Position numbers and translations under genes: made by a program. Source: Chamaesiphon sp. (GTDB lineage Bacteria > Cyanobacteriota > Cyanobacteriia > Cyanobacteriales > Chamaesiphonaceae). Taken from it: a stretch of DNA of 5,301 nt. Below are positions 1 through 4,798 of the stretch, in pieces. Position 1 is the stretch's first letter; each line of letters begins with the position of its first letter. The stretch covers positions 1-5,301 of the forward strand of contig JAJAYU010000183.1 of NCBI GenBank assembly GCA_026786125.1, in the 5' to 3' direction. The notes beneath the pieces were generated by a model. It was not told the DNA's origin. It saw nothing but the letters and a program-made list of their open reading frames with translations, and did no database searches.

Positions 1-41
1 AAGAAATGTATCTGTCTAGTGATCTGTGATATTAACTGTCT

Positions 42-83
42 AATCCACTATTCACTATTCACAATCCACAATCCACCATCCAC
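42..83. repeat. Heptanucleotide tandem repeat (STRR-like), six units
   Basis: Six consecutive 7-base units fit HATYCAC: AATCCAC, TATTCAC, TATTCAC, AATCCAC, AATCCAC, CATCCAC. A seventh, degenerate unit (TCACTAC) runs to 90. Short tandemly repeated repetitive (STRR) heptamers are a known feature of cyanobacterial intergenic DNA. The tract ends about 20 bases upstream of the -35 box of the first psaK gene. It is bracketed by two copies of TGTCTAAT (37-44 and 97-104). No coding potential is seen here. Confidence 0.8.
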
Positions 84-104
84 TCACTACCCTAAATGTC
101 TAAT

Positions 105-133
105 TTGACACTGGGAAGGGAGTAGTTAATAAT
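105..133 (+). promoter_or_regulatory. Promoter of the first psaK gene
   Basis: A perfect -35 TTGACA (105-110) is followed after exactly 17 bases by AATAAT (128-133), a 5/6 match to the -10 consensus. Transcription would begin near 140, giving a leader of about 28 nt before the TTG start at 168. The purine-rich GGGAAGGGAG at 113-122 lies in the promoter spacer, so it is probably not a ribosome binding site. This is inferred from consensus only. Confidence 0.7.
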
Positions 134-167
134 TGTCATGTGAATTTTCGTCTCAGGGCAAAACCCA

Positions 168-410
168 TTGTTAAACAACTTAATTATTGCAGCTATTCCA
201 CACACCGAACCGTGGGGATTTAATACTGCCTTCGTGATGATTGTTTGTAATTTAGTTGCGGTAGCAATTCTCTGGCTGAGTAGCTACCTCAACGGCAACC
301 CAGCATTGGCTCCCAAGTTCACCTTGCCCGAATTAATGGCTACGTTCAGTTTTGGACATATCATTGGGGTTGGTATGGTGCTGGGATTGACCAATATTGG
401 GACAATCTAA
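168..410 (+). CDS. psaK: Photosystem I reaction centre subunit PsaK (first copy)
   Basis: PsaK (subunit X) is a small two-helix thylakoid membrane subunit at the edge of photosystem I. It binds chlorophyll and carotenoid and helps couple antenna proteins to the core. The 80-residue product has a short hydrophobic presequence, a first membrane helix at about 20-38 (VMIVCNLVAVAILWL), a charged hinge, then the family hallmark LPELMATFSFGHIIG and a second helix ending in LGLTNIG. The start is a TTG: the frame is closed by TGA at 141-143, no ATG precedes the conserved N-terminus, and AGGG (155-158) sits about 9 bases upstream. The hinge is shorter than in most PsaK proteins I recall (about 83-90 aa). 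It has its own promoter and is followed 141 bp later by a second psaK. The LPELMATFSFGH stretch makes it the more canonical of the two copies. Family assignment is firm; assignment to the PsaK1 or PsaK2 type is not attempted. Confidence 0.88.
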   Translation: MLNNLIIAAIPHTEPWGFNTAFVMIVCNLVAVAILWLSSYLNGNPALAPKFTLPELMATFSFGHIIGVGMVLGLTNIGTI

Positions 411-414
411 TCTC

Positions 415-440
415 AAGCTAGCGAGCTTATTTCTGTTTGC
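415..440 (+). terminator. Weak hairpin after the first psaK gene
   Basis: AAGCT (415-419) pairs with AGCTT (424-428) around a 4-base loop, followed by the T-rich run ATTTCTGTTT. The stem is only 5 bp, so this may be a partial terminator or an mRNA-end hairpin, and readthrough into the second psaK is possible. Confidence 0.35.
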
Positions 441-540
441 AACTCAGATCCGATCGATCGAATTAGTGACTATTCTTTACCAAAATAATCGATCAATCTC
501 GATAAAATACTTTAAAATTGGGTGGTATTCAAATTATTCT

Positions 541-545
541 AGGAG
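541..545 (+). promoter_or_regulatory. Strong Shine-Dalgarno of the second psaK gene
   Basis: AGGAG lies 6 bases before ATG 552 and fixes that start. The surrounding 15-base block, TAGGAGTAAACAATG, recurs with one change at the start of the minus-strand gene at 2761. Confidence 0.85.
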
Positions 546-551
546 TAAACA

Positions 552-794
552 ATGCTACATTCGACCTTATTACTAGCTACTGCCGTACCCATGAGCCAAG
601 CTTGGTCGCCGATAATTGGGATCGTCATGATTGTTGCCAACGTACTTGGTCTTGCTGCTGCCGCCAATTCTAAAGTTAAAGCTGGCCCAACCGTAGGTCC
701 TTTGACAATGGGACAAGCGATCGGTGGGACTTGTTTCGGACACATACTTGGCGCAGGATCAATCCTGGGATTAACTGCGATTGGCGTGATTTAG
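552..794 (+). CDS. psaK: Photosystem I subunit PsaK, divergent second copy
   Basis: This is a second 80-residue PsaK paralogue. It has the N-terminal ATAVP presequence region, a W18-S19 pair, a first helix at about 21-38 (IIGIVMIVANVLGLAAAA), a short glycine/proline hinge (KAGPTVGPL), and the C-terminal signature CFGHILGAGSILGLTAIGVI. The last 20 residues match the first copy closely; the hinge and first helix do not, and by eye roughly a third of residues are shared overall. ATG 552 follows a strong AGGAG. No clean -35/-10 pair is seen in 411-540: AATAAT (484-489) and TAAAAT (503-508) are candidate -10 boxes without good -35 partners. PsaK paralogues in other cyanobacteria can differ in light regulation and in docking of antenna proteins; which role this one has cannot be read from sequence. 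The hinge lacks the LPELLAT-type segment of the canonical form. Confidence 0.88.
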   Translation: MLHSTLLLATAVPMSQAWSPIIGIVMIVANVLGLAAAANSKVKAGPTVGPLTMGQAIGGTCFGHILGAGSILGLTAIGVI

Positions 795-813
795 ACCAAT
801 TCTCTTAATCTAG

Positions 814-854
814 AATATCTCTCAACTACTCTAAATCTAAAGTTGAGAGATATT
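814..854 (+). promoter_or_regulatory. Perfect 14-bp hairpin between psaK and cimA
   Basis: AATATCTCTCAACT (814-827) pairs perfectly with AGTTGAGAGATATT (841-854) around a 13-base loop. Only TTTG follows, so it lacks the U-tract of a standard intrinsic terminator. It may end or stabilise the psaK transcript, or act as a cimA leader element: its 3' arm carries GAGAG (845-849), the only Shine-Dalgarno-like stretch in this gap, which would be hidden in the folded stem. A second copy of TCTCAACT at 868-875 can compete for the same 3' arm. Confidence 0.7.
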
Positions 855-858
855 TGCG

Positions 859-888
859 ATGACGAAATCTCAACTCCCAACCCCATGA
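859..888 (+). CDS. Possible 9-codon leader ORF overlapping the cimA start
   Basis: ATG 859 opens a short frame encoding MTKSQLPTP. Its TGA (886-888) overlaps the proposed cimA start ATG (885-887) as ATGA, an arrangement that often gives translational coupling. GAGAG (845-849) lies 9 bases upstream of ATG 859, whereas the bases directly before the cimA ATG (CAACTCCCAACCCC) contain no Shine-Dalgarno. The peptide has no run of Ile, Leu or Val codons, so a classic amino-acid attenuator is not indicated. It is too short to tell from chance by sequence alone. Confidence 0.35.
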   Translation: MTKSQLPTP

Positions 889-2483
889 AGCAAATCCAAA
901 TCTACGATACAACTCTCCGTGATGGCGCACAACGGGAGGGTTTGACGTTAGCGGTAGAGGATAAACTCAAAATTGCCAGACAACTTGATAAGCTGGGCAT
1001 TCCGTGGATTGAAGGTGGTTGGCCAGGTGCGAACCCTAAAGATGGCGAATTTTTCCGACGGTTGCAGTTAGAACCCCTGACTCAGGCGGAAGTAGTAGCA
1101 TTTTGTTCGACTCGTCGCCCTGGTGGATTGGCGGCGGAAGATAAAATGTTGGCGGCGATTCTAGCGGCTGGGACGAAGTGGATTACAATTTTCGGTAAAT
1201 CCTGGGATTTGCACGTTACAGAGGGCTTGAAGACTAATTTAGGCGAGAATCTGGAGATGATTCGGGACTCGATCGAGTACCTGATTTCCCAGGGGCGACG
1301 GGTGATTTATGATGCCGAACATTGGTTTGATGGCTATAAGGCAAATCCTGAGTATGCACTTCAAACCCTCCAAACTGCCATCGATGCTGGTGCCGATTGG
1401 CTAGTATTTTGCGATACAAATGGCGGGACGCTACCCCAGGATATTACTAGAATTGTGGCTGAGGTGATTGATCGAGTAGATCCAACCAAACAGCTTCAAT
1501 TTGGCATCCATCCCCATAATGATTGCGAACTAGCAGTAGCAAATGCGATCGCCGCCGTCACTAGTGGCGTAACAATGGTACAAGGTACAATCAACGGTTA
1601 TGGCGAACGCTGCGGCAATGCCAACCTCTGCTCGATTATCCCCAATCTCCAGCTCAAGCTCGACTATTCCTGCCTCACCGAAGCAAATCTCACCCGATTG
1701 ACTCAAGTAAGTAGATTTGTCAGCGAAGTTGTCAACGTTGCCCCCAATGACTACGCCGCATTCGTCGGGAAATGCGCCTTCAGCCACAAAGGAGGCATCC
1801 ACGTCTCCGCCGTCGAACGCAACCCCCTCACCTACGAACATATCGCCCCTACCCAAGTCGGCAACGAACGCCGGATTGCCATTTCCGAACAGTCGGGATT
1901 GAGCAATGTCCTGATCAAAGCTAGCGAAATGGGCTTGACACTCACTAAAGAAGATCCCCGCACCCGCCAGATTTTAGCCAAGCTCAAACAATTGGAATAT
2001 CAAGGCTATCAATTTGAAGGAGCCGAAGCCAGTTTTGAACTATTGATGCGAGAAATCCTTGGTCAAACCTCCACCCTATTTACAATTCAGGGTTTTCAGG
2101 TGCACTGTTCCATTGCCACCCAACACCACTCCCTCGCTACAGTCAAAGTCACCGTCGATGGTCAAAATATCCTCGCCGCCGCCGAAGGCAATGGCCCTGT
2201 ATCAGCTCTAGATACCGCCTTACGCAAAGCATTAAGCCAATTTTATCCCGAACTAACTAATTGCTATTTGACCGATTATAAAGTGCGAATTATCGATGGT
2301 GCGGCGGGAACTTCGGCAGTTACTCGCGTATTAGTAGAGTCCAGCAATGGAATCCATCGCTGGACGACAATCGGTGTCTCTGATAATATTCTCGAAGCAT
2401 CCTATCAAGCTGTGGCTCAGGGAATTGAGTATGGATTGTTGGTGAAGTCCCCCCAAACCTGTAGCTTGGTAGATCTAAAATAA
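885..2483 (+). CDS. cimA: (R)-citramalate synthase CimA
   Basis: CimA condenses pyruvate with acetyl-CoA to (R)-citramalate, the entry to threonine-independent isoleucine synthesis in the cytoplasm. The product belongs to the LeuA-like DRE-TIM metallolyase family. From ATG 885 it is 532 residues, normal for the long citramalate synthase group. The catalytic TIM barrel (about 4-270) carries YDTTLRDGAQREG (7-19), EGGWPGANPKD (43-53, typical of citramalate synthase rather than LeuA), the metal-binding HPHND (209-213) and GYGERCGN (238-245). A linker segment has SHKGGIHV (300-307). The C-terminal LeuA-type allosteric domain (about 398-520) includes a GNGPVSALDTALRKAL segment and GTSAVTRVLVE. This domain binds end-product in the family, so feedback inhibition by isoleucine is likely. 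The frame is open back to TTG 843, but homologues begin just before YDTTLRDG and TTG 843 lies inside the hairpin stem, so ATG 885 is preferred. A homocitrate or 2-isopropylmalate synthase is the alternative and is less likely. Confidence 0.9.
   Translation: MKQIQIYDTTLRDGAQREGLTLAVEDKLKIARQLDKLGIPWIEGGWPGANPKDGEFFRRLQLEPLTQAEVVAFCSTRRPGGLAAEDKMLAAILAAGTKWITIFGKSWDLHVTEGLKTNLGENLEMIRDSIEYLISQGRRVIYDAEHWFDGYKANPEYALQTLQTAIDAGADWLVFCDTNGGTLPQDITRIVAEVIDRVDPTKQLQFGIHPHNDCELAVANAIAAVTSGVTMVQGTINGYGERCGNANLCSIIPNLQLKLDYSCLTEANLTRLTQVSRFVSEVVNVAPNDYAAFVGKCAFSHKGGIHVSAVERNPLTYEHIAPTQVGNERRIAISEQSGLSNVLIKASEMGLTLTKEDPRTRQILAKLKQLEYQGYQFEGAEASFELLMREILGQTSTLFTIQGFQVHCSIATQHHSLATVKVTVDGQNILAAAEGNGPVSALDTALRKALSQFYPELTNCYLTDYKVRIIDGAAGTSAVTRVLVESSNGIHRWTTIGVSDNILEASYQAVAQGIEYGLLVKSPQTCSLVDLK
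1545..1552. repeat. HIP1 octamer GCGATCGC
   Basis: Perfect highly iterated palindrome inside cimA. These sites are abundant in many cyanobacterial genomes and support the taxonomic placement; no local function is implied. Confidence 0.85.
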
Positions 2484-2514
2484 TGATTGATCGAGTAATT
2501 AAACAAAAACAAAC

Positions 2515-2537
2515 AAGGGTGAGCATTGCCCACCCTT
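2515..2537 (-). terminator. Intrinsic terminator of the minus-strand small gene
   Basis: AAGGGTG (2515-2521) pairs with CACCCTT (2531-2537). After one mismatch, a 2-bp inner extension closes on a 3-base loop. Read on the minus strand, the hairpin is followed by the T-rich tract TTGTTTGTTTTTGTTT, so it ends transcription of the gene whose stop is at 2546-2548. On the plus strand only AAATGG follows, so it is a poor terminator for cimA, although the stem may still form the cimA mRNA end. Confidence 0.8.
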
Positions 2538-2545
2538 AAATGGAA

Positions 2546-2761
2546 CTACTTGACTGTTTTTAGCTCACTCTGATTGACTAGAGCTTGTTTTTGGGTACTT
2601 GAAAGCTCCGCAGGGTGGGATGCGGACATCAAGAGTAAATTCTGAAATATTGTCGCACCAACAATCGCAAGTAATGAGATTACGATCGAAATCTTGGATA
2701 ATTTTGCTGCTTTAAGAGTAGTTGGAGCAGATGTTCTAGATGCAATTGAGGTAAAAGTCAT
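2546..2761 (-). CDS. Small single-pass membrane protein, unknown function
   Basis: I do not recognise this 71-residue protein. Its N-terminus is Ser/Thr-rich and basic (R9, K17, K20, K23). It is followed by one clear membrane helix at about 24-47 (starting ISIVISLLAIVGATIF) and a polar tail of about 24 residues rich in Ser, Gln and Lys. Basic residues before the helix suggest the N-terminus faces the cytoplasm. The gene is likely real: AGGAG (2772-2768 on the minus strand) lies 6 bases before ATG, and an intrinsic terminator with a T-tract sits just past the stop. There is no ExNxR chlorophyll-binding motif, so it is not a high-light-inducible protein. An uncleaved signal anchor or a small photosynthetic or stress accessory subunit are both possible. 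It converges with cimA and diverges from crtD. No convincing -35/-10 pair was found upstream. Confidence 0.7.
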   Translation of the reverse strand: MTFTSIASRTSAPTTLKAAKLSKISIVISLLAIVGATIFQNLLLMSASHPAELSSTQKQALVNQSELKTVK

Positions 2762-2836
2762 TGTTTTCTCCTAATTTCTATCTATATCTACATTGATCGT
2801 TCCACTGTCTTTGTAGAATATTGCAATTATTGTTAA

Positions 2837-2848
2837 AAATCGCGATTT
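2837..2848. promoter_or_regulatory. 12-bp perfect palindrome, possible operator
   Basis: AAATCGCGATTT is a perfect dyad 76 bases upstream of the minus-strand ATG and about 220 bases before the extended -10 of crtD. Its length and position would suit a dimeric regulator, but no known binding consensus is recognised. It could also be chance or a HIP1-related sequence. Confidence 0.3.
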
Positions 2849-3065
2849 GATTCGGACGATATTTAAGCAATAACAGTGGAAGACTTCAGCACTCACATTC
2901 TAACGTCACATCCTCGAAAATTAAGATTCTTGACGACTTTACTATCGATCGAATCCCTGTGACAACCCAACTACGGCAATTTAGTAGATCGATTAGCAAT
3001 ATAGTGTGTGCAGTGTAATTTAGCCAAAACCATAATAGTCAACCATTTCACCCTTCATGTAGAAA

Positions 3066-3074
3066 TGTTAAGAT
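3066..3074 (+). promoter_or_regulatory. Candidate extended -10 promoter of crtD
   Basis: TGTTAAGAT combines a TGn extension with TAAGAT, a 4/6 match to the -10 consensus. No good -35 is present; TTTCAC (3046-3051) at 17-base spacing is poor. Transcription would start near 3081, about 28 nt before the crtD ATG. Confidence 0.4.
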
Positions 3075-3108
3075 AAAAACGTCAGTCATTATTTCCTCCC
3101 TTGTAAAA

Positions 3109-4650
3109 ATGTCCAAGTCCTCTCTTCCGAAAGTTGTAGTTATTGGTGCAGGTATCGGCGGATTGACGGCAGGGGCATTGCTGGCAAAGCGAGGCTATGA
3201 GGTGACAATATTCGATCAAGCGATCGTCCCAGGGGGCTGTGCTTCCACATTTAAGCGGCAAGGATTTACTTTTGATGTGGGTGCGACTCAGGTAGCAGGA
3301 TTAGAACCAGGGGGCATTCATCACCGGATTTTCAGCGAGTTAGAAATAGAGTTACCACCAGCCGTACCCTGCGATCCGGCTTGTGCAGTGTTTTTACCTG
3401 GAGAAACCACCCCGATTAGTGTTTGGCGCGATCCTGAGCGGTGGCAAGCTGAACGTCAACAGCAGTTTCCTGGGAGCGAACCTTTTTGGCAATTTCTCCA
3501 ACGATTATTCGATGCTAGTTGGCAGTTTCAGAGTCGCGATCCGATTTTGCCACCGCGCAATTTGTGGGATGTGACGCAATTAGTGGGCGCGTTGCGGTTG
3601 GATACGCTGATTACTGTCCCGTTTACGCTGTCTACCGTTGGCGACGCGCTGAAATGGTTTGGATTGAGCGGAGATCAAAGACTGCGGACATTTCTCGATT
3701 TGCAGTTAAAACTCTATTCTCAGGTGACGGCAGCAGAAACAGCTTTGTTATACGCGGCAACGGCTCTAGGCGTGTCTCAAACTCCTCAAGGACTGTATCA
3801 CCTTCAGGGGAGTATGCAGGTGTTGAGCGATCGATTGGTAGCGTCTCTAGAGCGAGATGGTGGTAAATTACTGATGCGGCATACAGTAGAATCGATAGCT
3901 TGTGATGATGCCGGAGTCACAGGCGTAAGGATCCGTAACCAAAAAACAGGTGAGACTTGGACAGAATCCGCCGCTGAGGTAGTAGCAAATGTCACCGCCC
4001 AAGATTTAGTCAGATTACTGGGTGAAGCGGCTCCTAAGTCCAATCCGATTCCATTGCTGTCTATTGATGGCTATCGATCGCGTGTCAAGAGTTTACCCCA
4101 AGCTTCGGGCGCATTTGTGGTCTATTTGGGCGTAAAGGATATCGCGATTCCAGCGGGATGTCCGCCCCATCTCCAATTTCTCTACGGTTACGATGGGATA
4201 ATTGGGGAGAATAATTCTTTGTTTGTCTCAGTTAGTCATCCTGGCGATGGACGTGCCCCTGATGGTAAGGCGACAATTATTGGATCCTCATTTGTCGATC
4301 CGAATAAATGGTACGGCGAGGGTGTTGATTATGGTTTGATGAAGGCTGAGTATACAGCAGTGGCGATCGCTAAACTGGGAGAATATTTCGATCTAGCACC
4401 AGAAAATATCATCGTCACAGAGGTAGGCACACCCCGCACTTTCGAGCGATATACCGCCCGCGAACGGGGCATCGTCGGCGGGATTGGGCAGCGGGTATCG
4501 ACATTTGGGCCATTTGGATTCGCGACGCGGATTCCAGTGGCGGGATTGTGGATGGTGGGTGACTCTACCCATCCTGGTGAAGGTACTGCGGGTGTGAGTT
4601 ATTCGGCATTAACTGTAGTTAGACAAATCGAGCAGCAGGTATTGGGTTAA
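3109..4650 (+). CDS. crtD: Carotenoid C-3',4' desaturase CrtD
   Basis: This is a 513-residue FAD-dependent amine-oxidase-like carotenoid desaturase of the CrtI/CrtH superfamily. The N-terminal Rossmann motif is VVVIGAGIGGLTAGALL (9-25), with the acidic ribose-binding residue at D36. It is followed by PGGCASTFKRQGFTFDVGAT (41-60) and the CDPACAVFLPGE segment. The C-terminal FAD signature, GLWMVGDSTHPGEGTAGVSYSA (479-500), is complete. The CASTFKR and CDPACAVF stretches match cyanobacterial CrtD as I recall it (Synechocystis Slr1293 type). The prolycopene isomerase CrtH instead has a GSAGYFEREGYRFDVGAS-like segment. CrtD introduces the 3',4' double bond on the way to myxol glycosides (myxoxanthophyll), pigments of the outer and thylakoid membranes that protect against high light. 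ATG 3109 lacks a purine Shine-Dalgarno (the upstream bases are CCTCCC), which is common in cyanobacteria. The gene appears monocistronic, with its own candidate promoter and a strong terminator. CrtH or another CrtI-like desaturase is the main alternative. Confidence 0.8.
   Translation: MSKSSLPKVVVIGAGIGGLTAGALLAKRGYEVTIFDQAIVPGGCASTFKRQGFTFDVGATQVAGLEPGGIHHRIFSELEIELPPAVPCDPACAVFLPGETTPISVWRDPERWQAERQQQFPGSEPFWQFLQRLFDASWQFQSRDPILPPRNLWDVTQLVGALRLDTLITVPFTLSTVGDALKWFGLSGDQRLRTFLDLQLKLYSQVTAAETALLYAATALGVSQTPQGLYHLQGSMQVLSDRLVASLERDGGKLLMRHTVESIACDDAGVTGVRIRNQKTGETWTESAAEVVANVTAQDLVRLLGEAAPKSNPIPLLSIDGYRSRVKSLPQASGAFVVYLGVKDIAIPAGCPPHLQFLYGYDGIIGENNSLFVSVSHPGDGRAPDGKATIIGSSFVDPNKWYGEGVDYGLMKAEYTAVAIAKLGEYFDLAPENIIVTEVGTPRTFERYTARERGIVGGIGQRVSTFGPFGFATRIPVAGLWMVGDSTHPGEGTAGVSYSALTVVRQIEQQVLG
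4363..4370. repeat. HIP1 octamer GCGATCGC
   Basis: Second perfect HIP1 palindrome of the window, inside crtD. Several near-HIP1 variants (TCGATCGA, CGATCGAT) are scattered through genes and gaps. Confidence 0.85.
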
Positions 4651-4662
4651 TCGATCGGGTAT

Positions 4663-4691
4663 TTGACTAAACAAAAAAAGCGTGTCATCAT
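4663..4691 (+). promoter_or_regulatory. Candidate promoter embedded in the crtD terminator
   Basis: TTGACT (4663-4668, 5/6) and CATCAT (4686-4691, 4/6) are separated by 17 bases. Transcription would start near 4698, about 29 nt before ATG 4727. If real, the downstream module starts from DNA that also forms the crtD terminator loop. TATAAC (4697-4702) is another -10-like hexamer but lacks a -35. Confidence 0.33.
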
Positions 4692-4713
4692 ACAGCTATA
4701 ACGCGCCTTTTTT
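4674..4713 (+). terminator. Intrinsic terminator of crtD
   Basis: The stem is AAAAAAG (4674-4680) paired with CTTTTTT (4707-4713), continuing past a bulged C (4706) into CGTGT (4681-4685) paired with ACGCG (4701-4705), with one G-T pair and a 15-base loop. The T6 run gives a classic rho-independent end 24 bases after the crtD stop. The A-rich left arm means it could also stop minus-strand transcription. Confidence 0.8.
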
Positions 4714-4726
4714 GCTGGGTTTATAA

Positions 4727-4798
4727 ATGCCACCATTCAACGAACTAGGTTATCTACCGCCAGGTGTCTATGAAATAAGCTGGATTATAAAATCATGA
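4727..4798 (+). pseudogene. Truncated DUF6932-like start, remnant of a lost partner gene
   Basis: A 23-codon ORF encodes MPPFNELGYLPPGVYEISW followed by IIKS and a stop. The first 19 residues resemble the conserved N-terminus of DUF6932-family proteins as I recall them (MPPFNE-G-LPPGIH-A-W pattern). These are often encoded next to XRE-type helix-turn-helix genes in cyanobacteria and are thought to be nucleotidyltransferase-like toxin-type proteins; this is from memory, not a search. The full-length family is well over 100 residues, so almost the whole protein is missing. Similarity ends after TGG at 4781-4783, suggesting an internal deletion. An in-frame TAA directly precedes ATG 4727, so the N-terminus is intact. 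The TGA overlaps the next gene's ATG as ATGA, so the relic may now serve as a translated leader for that gene. A genuine short leader peptide is the alternative. Confidence 0.55.

Larger units (their letters stand above)
2762..3108. other. Divergent intergenic region between the small membrane gene and crtD
   Basis: These 347 bases hold the control signals of two divergent genes and no convincing coding sequence. Seen here are the Shine-Dalgarno of the minus-strand gene (2768-2772), a 12-bp palindrome AAATCGCGATTT (2837-2848), a TATCGATCGAAT block near 2943-2954, and the candidate extended -10 of crtD near 3066-3074. The stretch is AT-rich. A 20-codon GTG frame at 2959-3018 has no supporting signals. 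Confidence 0.7.

Noticed and set aside
138..143. ATG immediately followed by TGA upstream of the first psaK, with a purine-rich GGGAAGGGAG before it, resembling a minimal start-stop regulatory ORF.
   Set aside because: The TTGACA-17-AATAAT promoter places the transcription start near 140, so the ATG would not be within the mRNA and the purine run is promoter spacer.
449..461. CGATCGATCG-type tracts as specific regulatory sites.
   Set aside because: The same motif occurs many times in genes and gaps alike; it looks like HIP1-related genome-wide bias.
539..745. 68-codon open frame antisense to the second psaK gene.
   Set aside because: It lies almost wholly opposite a confident gene and has no start signals.
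843..884. TTG 843 as the start of cimA, adding 14 residues.
   Set aside because: It lies in the 3' arm of the perfect hairpin, and the added residues do not resemble the start of citramalate synthases, which begin just before YDTTLRDG. ATG 885 fits better.
1530..1856. 108-codon open frame antisense to cimA.
   Set aside because: It is a mirror of the cimA codon pattern with no ribosome site and no recognisable product.
885..2483. 2-isopropylmalate synthase (LeuA) for the 885-2483 gene.
   Set aside because: The EGGWPGANPKD motif and the N-terminal pattern are those of the citramalate synthase group; LeuA has a different segment here.
2959..3018. 20-codon GTG frame in the crtD upstream region.
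   Set aside because: No Shine-Dalgarno, no recognisable peptide, and a length expected by chance.
3519..3866. 115-codon open frame in another frame within crtD.
   Set aside because: Its product is Arg/Ser-rich without a fold pattern and it lies within a well-supported gene.
3109..4650. Prolycopene isomerase CrtH for the 3109-4650 gene.
   Set aside because: The PGGCASTFKR and CDPACAVFLPGE segments fit cyanobacterial CrtD; CrtH has a GSAGYFEREGYRFDVGAS-like segment instead.
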